A DNA stretch of 11,514 bases from Betaproteobacteria bacterium (GTDB lineage: Bacteria > Pseudomonadota > Gammaproteobacteria > Burkholderiales > UBA9220): contig DOVS01000114.1 of assembly GCA_003519965.1 (NCBI GenBank), positions 1 through 11,514 on the forward strand, written 5' to 3'. This document shows, in pieces, positions 6,246-11,514 of the stretch. The position numbers were made by a program, and so were the translations under genes. Each line of letters opens with the position of its first letter. Within the stretch, counting starts at the first letter, position 1. Under the pieces are notes generated by a model that was given only the letters and a program-made list of their open reading frames with translations, was not told the origin of the DNA and did not search any database.

Positions 6246-8147
6246 ATGCATAAAATCAGTTATTGGCAGCGAATCCGGCCACGGAAACTCCGTGTTCAAT
6301 TGGCGATTTTCGTCTCTTTCTTACTCACATTGACCATTGTCGGGCACGCTTGGTACACGGCGGAGGAACAAGCTAGTTTCGCTAGCCGCGCGTTTACCAC
6401 CCAGGCGACTATTTTGGCGCGCGAACTCGCCACTGCCAGCACCGCTAGCATGATTACCCGGGATTACGCCATCCTGGAGCAACTGGTTCGCCAAACGGCG
6501 CGGTTCCCGGAAATCGAGACAATTACAATCAGCGATGCGGCGGGCCGCGTCATGAGCGAAGTGGTGAAGGATAGCGAAGGCCGACCTCAAGTGCGTTTTA
6601 ACCAAACGCGGTTAGCGCTTCCCGGTGGATCCACGGCCCTTATCCAGATCGAGCCGCCCGCAGCGGAGGCGTCGTTCTTCAGCCATTCCGGCAAGCTGAT
6701 CGCGTGGCAGCCTATTGACGGCGGCAGTTTGCTGGGGTGGGTGAAAGTGGACTACAGCATGGCCCACATCGACGGCGTGAAGGCGCGTATCTGGCGCAAT
6801 AGCCTGGTTACCGCCTTGTTGGCGGTGATTATTAGCGCGGGGCTCATTCTTGCCTACCTGACACGGCCGTTGCATTCTCTGGAGGTTGCGACGGCATTCG
6901 CCCGCGACCTGGACGCCCACCGCGGCCGGCAGTTGCCGGTCAGCTACTGTACCGAGGAAATGACGTTGCTGACTCAGGCGCTTAATCATGCGTCGTCGAA
7001 TCTGGCGTTCCAGGAAAGGGAGATTCTGGCTGGTGCGCGACGCCTGCAAACCGTATTGGATAACGCCGCGGACGGCGTGATTACCTTTAATCCCGAAGGA
7101 GCGATCGAATCCTTTAGTAAAGGCGCGGAAAGCGCGTTTGGCTACCGCGCGGCGGATGTCGTGGGTAAAAACGTCGCGCTGTTGCTGCCGCAACCCACCG
7201 TTCCCGAAGGAGCGGAGCCGGAGAATCCTGCGGACGCCGCTTGGCGCATTAGCGGCGGAGAAGTGACCGCGCAGCGGCGCGACGGCAGCGAATTTCCGGT
7301 GGATTTGTCGATCAACGAAGTAGTGTTGGACGACGAGCGGCTGTTTATCGGGATTGTGCGCGATCTGACCGAGCGCAAGAAAGTCGACCGCTTAAAAAGT
7401 GAATTTATCGCCACGGTGAGCCATGAGTTGCGCACGCCGATCACCTCCATTCGCGGCTCCTTGAGTTTAGTGTTGGGCGGTGTCGCCGGCAATATTCCCA
7501 GGGAAACCCAGATGATGCTGGAAATCGCCCATAACAACAGCGTCCGGCTGCTGCACTTGGTCAACGATATCCTGGATATGGAAAAAATCGAAGCCGGCAA
7601 AATGGTGTTCAATATGAAGCCGCTGGACATAACCGAGGTGGTCGCGCAATCGATCGCGGCCAATCAAAGCTACGCCGACCAGCACCAGGTGCGATTCGTT
7701 CTTGCGCCGGAGTCGCCAGCGGCGACGGTCAACGCCGATAGCGACCGGCTGTTGCAAGTGATGGCGAATTTACTATCCAACGCCGCCAAATGGTCGAATC
7801 CTGCCGACGAGGTCCGTATCGCGGTTAGCCGGGAGCACGATCAGGTGCGCGTCGCCGTGACGGATCACGGCAGCGGCGTTCCAGAGGAATTTCGCGATCG
7901 GATTTTCAGCAAATTTTCCCAGGCCGACGCCTCCGACAGCCGGAAAAAAGCCAATGGCACGGGATTGGGGTTAAGTATTACGAAAAAAATCGTGGAGCAC
8001 CTCGGCGGCGATATCGGCTTTGACAGTCAGGTCGGCGTGGGCACCACCTTCTATTTCGATTTGCCGGCGCTGGAAAACATTCCGCGGAAGGAAGCGTTAC
8101 TCGGCGCCGCCTCTCCGGCAACACCATCGTGCCAGGCCGCCGCATGA
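6246..8147 (+). CDS. Membrane-bound PAS sensor histidine kinase
   Basis: The start is ATG 6246, five bases after AGGGGGGA; a longer frame from 6129 adds 39 basic, low-complexity residues with no domain. The 633-residue protein has a membrane segment at about 17-37, an external domain of about 147 residues (38-184), a second membrane segment at about 185-205, a HAMP-like linker (206-260), a PAS domain (about 265-385, ending RDLTERKK), HisKA with His393 in VSHELRTPIT, and HATPase_c with the N box LLSNAAKW (509-516), DHGSGVP (540-546) and GTGLGLS (571-577). All catalytic motifs are intact. It has no receiver of its own. The stop codon overlaps the next start as ATGA, so kinase and HD-GYP protein are co-translated and probably form one pathway linking an external signal to c-di-GMP. 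The signal is unknown. Confidence 0.94.
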   Translation: MHKISYWQRIRPRKLRVQLAIFVSFLLTLTIVGHAWYTAEEQASFASRAFTTQATILARELATASTASMITRDYAILEQLVRQTARFPEIETITISDAAGRVMSEVVKDSEGRPQVRFNQTRLALPGGSTALIQIEPPAAEASFFSHSGKLIAWQPIDGGSLLGWVKVDYSMAHIDGVKARIWRNSLVTALLAVIISAGLILAYLTRPLHSLEVATAFARDLDAHRGRQLPVSYCTEEMTLLTQALNHASSNLAFQEREILAGARRLQTVLDNAADGVITFNPEGAIESFSKGAESAFGYRAADVVGKNVALLLPQPTVPEGAEPENPADAAWRISGGEVTAQRRDGSEFPVDLSINEVVLDDERLFIGIVRDLTERKKVDRLKSEFIATVSHELRTPITSIRGSLSLVLGGVAGNIPRETQMMLEIAHNNSVRLLHLVNDILDMEKIEAGKMVFNMKPLDITEVVAQSIAANQSYADQHQVRFVLAPESPAATVNADSDRLLQVMANLLSNAAKWSNPADEVRIAVSREHDQVRVAVTDHGSGVPEEFRDRIFSKFSQADASDSRKKANGTGLGLSITKKIVEHLGGDIGFDSQVGVGTTFYFDLPALENIPRKEALLGAASPATPSCQAAA

Positions 8148-9283
8148 ATACATCCATCGATTTGCGCCAGGCGAGAATCTTAATCGCTAACGCCGACACG
8201 GTTTCCCGCCAAGCGCTGGAGGAATTGCTGCGGGACGAGGGGTATAGCGCCATCGAAACCACGCCGGCGTACCACGATTTGAGCACGCGATTTCCTTTGA
8301 ACCAGATGGACTTGGCGTTACTGGATCTCGGTGCGTTGCCTCGCCACGCCGGCTTGCAGGCCATCGCCCAGTTCAGACGGTGGCAGCGCGACGATCTTCT
8401 GCCGGTGATGGCGATGGCGCACTGGCAAGACCGGCAAAGCCGCTTGATGGCGCTGCATTGCGGCGCGAAGGATTTTATCGCCACGCCGTTCGATCCCTTG
8501 GAAATCGCCATCCGTATTCGTAATTTGCTGGAAACGCGCTTACTGCACCGCCACGTCCAAATGCAGAACCGAATATTGGAAGATAGCGTTAAGGCGCGCA
8601 CGCGCGAGCTGGAGGAAACGCGGCTGGAGATTATTCAGCGGCTCGGGCTGGCCGCCGAATACCGCGACAACGAAACCGGTCTTCATATTGTGCGCATGAG
8701 CGAATATTGCAGGGTGTTGGCCCAGGCGTCGGGATTCACGCCAGCGGCGGCGGACCTGTTGCGGCACGCGAGCCCGATGCACGACATCGGCAAGATCGGC
8801 ATTCCCGACCGCATCTTGATGAAACCCGGCAAGCTGAGCCGCGAAGAGCGGACACTCATCCAAACCCATACCACCATCGGCGCGCGCATCTTGTCCGGCC
8901 ATCATTCCGATTTGATGGAAAGCGCGCGCGTGATCGCTCTGCAACACCATGAGAAATGGGATGGCGGCGGTTATCCCCATGGCCTGAAACAAGAGGAAAT
9001 TTTCCCCTTGGCGCGAATTACCGCGATTTGCGATGTATTCGACGCGTTGACCTCGGCGCGGCCATACAAAGCGCCGTGGCGCGTCGAACACGCCGTCGCC
9101 GAGATCGACCGCCAAAGCGGGGCGCATTTCGATCCCGCGCTGGTGGTGAATTTTCATCGTGCTTTGCCGGAAATTCTGCAAATCAAAGCGCATTACGCCG
9201 AACCGGATGACGCGTTCTCGGTTCGTCCGCAACCCTCGTTTCCCCATTTATTTCAGGAGCAAACCCATGCCTTCGCTAGCTAA
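8144..9283 (+). CDS. HD-GYP c-di-GMP phosphodiesterase with degenerate receiver
   Basis: I start at ATG 8144, inside the ATGA overlap, rather than GTG 8129. The 379-residue protein has an N-terminal receiver-like domain (about 9-130), a coiled linker and a full HD-GYP domain (about 165-360). HD-GYP signatures are intact: His213-Asp214 in MHDIGKIGIPD, His242, His268-His269 in HHEKWDGGGYP, and the GYP itself at 276-278. This family, typified by RpfG, hydrolyses c-di-GMP to pGpG/GMP. The receiver keeps Asp61 (LLDLGALP), but the acidic pair is Asn16-Ala17, the usual Thr/Ser position reads VMAMA, and the conserved Lys is Thr114. It is therefore probably not phosphorylated in the normal way and may instead bind the upstream kinase or the Hpt-like protein. 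Cytoplasmic. The last 17 bases overlap the next gene. Confidence 0.93.
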   Translation: MNTSIDLRQARILIANADTVSRQALEELLRDEGYSAIETTPAYHDLSTRFPLNQMDLALLDLGALPRHAGLQAIAQFRRWQRDDLLPVMAMAHWQDRQSRLMALHCGAKDFIATPFDPLEIAIRIRNLLETRLLHRHVQMQNRILEDSVKARTRELEETRLEIIQRLGLAAEYRDNETGLHIVRMSEYCRVLAQASGFTPAAADLLRHASPMHDIGKIGIPDRILMKPGKLSREERTLIQTHTTIGARILSGHHSDLMESARVIALQHHEKWDGGGYPHGLKQEEIFPLARITAICDVFDALTSARPYKAPWRVEHAVAEIDRQSGAHFDPALVVNFHRALPEILQIKAHYAEPDDAFSVRPQPSFPHLFQEQTHAFAS

Positions 9284-9620
9284 TTATGTGCCGCGCGTTC
9301 ATGCCGTTCACCAACAGTTTGCCGATGCACTGCCGCTTAAGCTGTACGAGATCAATCGGTTATGGAACCGCGCCCAGCGGGGTTTAACCAATACGTTGGA
9401 GCTGGGCCAATTGCCCCGTCTCGCCCATGAGCTGAAGCGGCTAGCCGACGCCTCCGGCTGCCGGCAGGTCAGCGAGCAAGCGGCGGGGCTCGAGCGGCTG
9501 TTCCAGACATTGCGGTTTTCCCAGCCTTCGCCTAGCAGCCGGCAAATCGTGGAAATTGCGTTGTCCTTGGACACGCTGGACGACGCCGCTCATGAAGCGA
9601 TGCGCGCGCGGCCGTTGTAA
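9267..9620 (+). CDS. Hpt-like histidine phosphotransfer protein
   Basis: The start is ATG 9267, seven bases after AGGAG (9255-9259); it overlaps the HD-GYP gene by 17 bases. The frame could be extended upstream to 9159, but only within the HD-GYP gene. The 117-residue protein is predicted all-helical. Residues about 15-82 match the Hpt pattern: a helix with LPLKLYEINRLW, a loop, then LPRLAHELKRLADASG (49-64), which aligns with the Hpt signature AHxLKGxAxxxG; His54 would be the phospho-acceptor. The usual Gly after Lys is Arg here, so activity is not certain. An Hpt normally shuttles phosphate between two receivers, yet no hybrid kinase is seen in this operon. It could serve the stand-alone receivers at 2186 or 4838, or a kinase elsewhere. 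Confidence 0.72.
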   Translation: MPSLANYVPRVHAVHQQFADALPLKLYEINRLWNRAQRGLTNTLELGQLPRLAHELKRLADASGCRQVSEQAAGLERLFQTLRFSQPSPSSRQIVEIALSLDTLDDAAHEAMRARPL

Positions 9621-9689
9621 ACCGCCGTTCGCCGTCGCCAGATTTCCCCCCGGTAGCGGGTTTGCCGTTGAGGCATTCTCGTCTGCCTT

Positions 9690-9747
9690 GCCGCGGGGCC
9701 GAGAGTTTCCCCCCTACTCTCCCGGCTTTCCCGCGGCATTTTTTTTT
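9690..9747 (+). terminator. Intrinsic terminator of the kinase/HD-GYP/Hpt operon
   Basis: The outer stem GCCGCGGG (9690-9697) pairs with CCCGCGGC (9730-9737), and an inner stem GAGAGT (9701-9706) pairs with ACTCTC (9716-9721) around a C-rich loop. One base after the outer stem come nine T residues (9739-9747). This is a classic rho-independent terminator, 70 bases after the stop codon of the Hpt-like gene. Confidence 0.88.
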
Positions 9748-9764
9748 GCGCAATCCGCTGGCCT

Positions 9765-9801
9765 CGCCGCCACGAGACGCTAGCGGCGTTTCTCGGCGGC
9801 G
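9765..9801. repeat. Imperfect inverted repeat between terminator and promoter
   Basis: CGCCGC (9765-9770) pairs with GCGGCG (9796-9801), and CGAGA (9773-9777) with TCTCG (9791-9795), leaving a two-base bulge and a loop of about 13 bases. No T run flanks it on either strand. It may back up the terminator or be a protein site; its role is unknown. Confidence 0.45.
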
Positions 9802-9835
9802 GACGGCGCGCTTGCCGTTGCGATCGCCTGCGGCG

Positions 9836-9849
9836 TTGATTTAAATCAA
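9836..9849 (+). promoter_or_regulatory. FNR/Anr-type operator
   Basis: TTGATTTAAATCAA is a perfect 14-base palindrome and an exact match to the FNR/Anr consensus TTGAT-N4-ATCAA. Its centre (9842.5) is about 41.5 bases before the start of transcription predicted from the TATAAT at 9872. That is the standard position for activation of a class II FNR promoter, so the gene at 9991 is probably turned on when oxygen is low. Confidence 0.8.
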
Positions 9850-9871
9850 CCGGGTTTTCCCGTGCGGCCGC

Positions 9872-9877
9872 TATAAT
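9872..9877 (+). promoter_or_regulatory. -10 element of the promoter for the sensor gene at 9991
   Basis: TATAAT matches the sigma-70 consensus at all six bases. No good -35 hexamer is found at 16-18 bases (the sequence there is GC-rich, near ACCGGG), which fits a promoter that needs an activator, here FNR/Anr. Transcription would begin near 9884, giving a leader of about 107 bases. Confidence 0.75.
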
Positions 9878-9990
9878 AAAACCGCTTCTCCGTTGTGGTG
9901 AAGTGCGCCGTCGGCTTTCGGGCGCGGCGGCTATCGGGTTGTACCCGGATGACGGCGCGCCGCCGCCGCCATCCGCCGGAGTGTTGCCGT

Positions 9991-11514
9991 ATGAAAACAA
10001 TTGTTCCGCCCGTGCTGACCGGACTCGTGCTTTTCGTCGCGGGCGTTTTTGGGGCGGCCCATGCGTTTCCCGCCCTATTCGCGATGACATCCGCCGAAGC
10101 CTGGTGCTTTCTTCTGGCGGGTGTCGGCCTGATGGTTTCCCGTTTTCACCGGCTGCGTCGGCTGCGGGCCGTCATGGGCGCGGCGGTGGTTTCGGCCGCC
10201 CTCGCCGCCGTATTTTACCCCGATGCGCCGCTGCTTGGCGGGATGGGGGCGTTAAGCGCTATCGGCTTCGTTTTGAGTGGAGCGATGCTGGCGTTGCTCG
10301 ACCGTGTCGCTCAGCGGGCGGCTTCCTTGTTGGCCCAAGGCGGGCTGGCGGCGATTCTGACGATCGGCCTCGTCGGCTTGTGCGCCCATATGCCCGATTT
10401 GGCGCTGATTTACGGGGTATCGCCCCGCGCCGTCGCCATGAGCGTGCCGGCGGCGGCCGGCATGGTCGTCTTGGCGGTGGGTTTATGGCTGGCCTGCGCC
10501 GCCTCGGATTGGTTCTGGGCGTTTTATCAATGGCGGGAAGACCGGCAAATTCTGGTATTGAGCGCTATGCTGCTGCTAGGCTTGACCTTAGCCGCCGGAC
10601 TCGGCGGGGTTATGGTCGTCTCCCGCCATTCGGTGCCGTTGCTGGAAAAATCTTTCCAGAACGTTCTCTATACCGATACGCTGCTCTTTCAGAATCAGAT
10701 CGAGGCGGCCGTCCACGAAACCGCCAGTATTGTGTCGCATCCCGCGCTGGGCCGCTTTCTCGCCAAGGGAGCGGCGGTCGAGGGCGCCGGTGCATTCTAC
10801 GAGCAATTCGTGCGCATCACCGAAACCTGGGGAATGGTGTCGGTGACCCGTTTTCAGGTCATGGATGCTGCGGGCCGCGAAGTCGTCGCCAGCGGCCGCA
10901 CGGAACCGCTGGCCGGTTTTCGCGTGCCGTTGCGCACGCCCTATCCCGCTGCGCTGTTTTGGCGCGACGGCTGGCGGGTGCGATTGAGGGCGCCGGTTTT
11001 CTACGACGGGCGCCGGGTTGGCCGGGTCGTCATCGAAATCCGGCTCAACAAGCTCAACGCGGTTTTCGATCATGCCAAACAATGGGGGGCGTCCGCCGAT
11101 TTCAACGTCTGCGCCAAGCAGCGCGTCGGGCTGGCGTGCTTCCTGTCGCCCGGGCTGACCGAAGGGCGGCGGGACGCTTTTGGCGAAGGGTATGCCGCGC
11201 CCATGCGCCGGGCGTTGGCGGGGCGGCAAGGCGTAATGACGGAAAGCGGCTTTCAGGGCGCGCCAGTGATCGCGGCCTATACGCCGATCGGCGATTCCGG
11301 CCTGGGCATGGTGTTGAAGATCGACGCCCGCGATTTGTATCAGCCGCTGCGGCAACAGTTAAGCCGGGCGCTGGTCGTTTTTCTGCTGCTGATTGCCTTG
11401 GGAGCGGGTTTCCTGTTTTTGCGGGTGCGGCCGCTGGTGCGTCATCTGGCCGCCGCCAAGCGCTATATGCGGGCGGTGCTGGATAATGTGCCGGACGCTA
11501 TTATCACCACCGAC
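9991..11514 (+). CDS. Multi-spanning membrane sensor protein with PAS domain (3' end missing)
   Basis: ATG 9991 opens a frame with no stop for 508 codons up to the window edge; GGAG (9978-9981) lies nine bases before it. The N-terminal third has about seven hydrophobic helices (about 5-28, 36-50, 60-76, 84-104, 113-133, 152-172 and 187-211), like an MASE-type membrane sensor block. A domain of about 250 residues (212-458), probably periplasmic and possibly Cache-like, follows (FQVMDAAGREVVASG and VLKIDARDLYQPL suggest sensor beta-strands). Then come a further membrane helix (459-477) and the first strand of a PAS domain (RAVLDNVPDAIITTD). The catalytic output lies beyond the window; histidine kinase or GGDEF/EAL are both possible. 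The FNR-type promoter upstream suggests a role under low oxygen. Confidence 0.88.
   Translation, partial: MKTIVPPVLTGLVLFVAGVFGAAHAFPALFAMTSAEAWCFLLAGVGLMVSRFHRLRRLRAVMGAAVVSAALAAVFYPDAPLLGGMGALSAIGFVLSGAMLALLDRVAQRAASLLAQGGLAAILTIGLVGLCAHMPDLALIYGVSPRAVAMSVPAAAGMVVLAVGLWLACAASDWFWAFYQWREDRQILVLSAMLLLGLTLAAGLGGVMVVSRHSVPLLEKSFQNVLYTDTLLFQNQIEAAVHETASIVSHPALGRFLAKGAAVEGAGAFYEQFVRITETWGMVSVTRFQVMDAAGREVVASGRTEPLAGFRVPLRTPYPAALFWRDGWRVRLRAPVFYDGRRVGRVVIEIRLNKLNAVFDHAKQWGASADFNVCAKQRVGLACFLSPGLTEGRRDAFGEGYAAPMRRALAGRQGVMTESGFQGAPVIAAYTPIGDSGLGMVLKIDARDLYQPLRQQLSRALVVFLLLIALGAGFLFLRVRPLVRHLAAAKRYMRAVLDNVPDAIITTD

Noticed and set aside
8540..9247. A 235-codon frame on the - strand
   Set aside because: It is antisense to the intact HD-GYP domain, with no domain of its own.
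10588..11355. A 255-codon frame on the - strand
   Set aside because: It lies opposite the sensor gene; its composition is that of an antisense shadow in GC-rich DNA and it shows no motif.
9903..11486. A 527-codon open frame on the + strand
   Set aside because: Its translation is Arg/Gly/Ala-rich without domains, and it is out of frame with the membrane sensor from 9991, which has a ribosome-binding site and clear hydrophobic helices.

Overview
The window looks like a stretch of a moderately GC-rich proteobacterial chromosome. Dense two-component and c-di-GMP signalling, an FNR/Anr-type operator and the general style of the proteins fit a gammaproteobacterium, possibly a methanotroph-like lineage. 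The lineage is only an impression, because no rRNA, tRNA or marker gene is present. All ten genes recognised lie on the + strand, and nearly all encode signal-transduction proteins. I see no transposase, integrase, CRISPR array, tRNA or rRNA.

Region 1 (1-4771) is a tightly packed run of four genes. It starts with the 3' part of a HAMP-PAS-PAS-GAF histidine kinase, cut by the window edge. An Rcp1-type single-domain response regulator follows 15 bases later. A REC-PAS-HisKA_3 kinase overlaps that gene by 19 bases, and a NarL/FixJ-type DNA-binding regulator starts at TTG inside the kinase by 29 bases. This reads as a chain: a HisKA kinase and its single-domain receiver feed (by inference) the receiver-headed NarL-type kinase, which phosphorylates the LuxR-HTH regulator. 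A second stand-alone receiver (4838-5209) follows after a 66-base gap.

Region 2 (5210-6245) holds about 375 bases without a clear gene, then a small ankyrin-repeat protein (5585-5998) and a large GC-rich inverted repeat. The gap contains a duplicated promoter-like module, two copies exactly 105 bases apart. Each copy has an inverted TCCTA/TAGGA operator, a shared CGCCGAT-N-GTTTTT block and a -10-like TATTGT at identical spacing. The second copy is followed by a structured leader with a possible 18-codon mini-ORF and then the ankyrin gene.

Region 3 (6246-9747) is a second signalling operon: a membrane PAS histidine kinase, an HD-GYP c-di-GMP phosphodiesterase with a degenerate receiver (ATGA overlap), and a small Hpt-like protein (17-base overlap). 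It ends at a convincing intrinsic terminator with nine T residues.

Region 4 (9748-11514) has an intergenic promoter with a perfect FNR-type palindrome TTGATTTAAATCAA centred about 41.5 bases before the predicted start of transcription from a perfect TATAAT. It drives a large multi-spanning membrane sensor starting at 9991, which is open to the end of the window. A 527-codon open frame over the same stretch is a shadow of this gene.

The window is best read as a signalling hub that links several sensor inputs, a DNA-binding regulator and c-di-GMP turnover. The most unusual parts are the duplicated promoter module, the pseudo-receiver on the HD-GYP protein, the Hpt with no local hybrid kinase, and the predicted anaerobic control of the last sensor.
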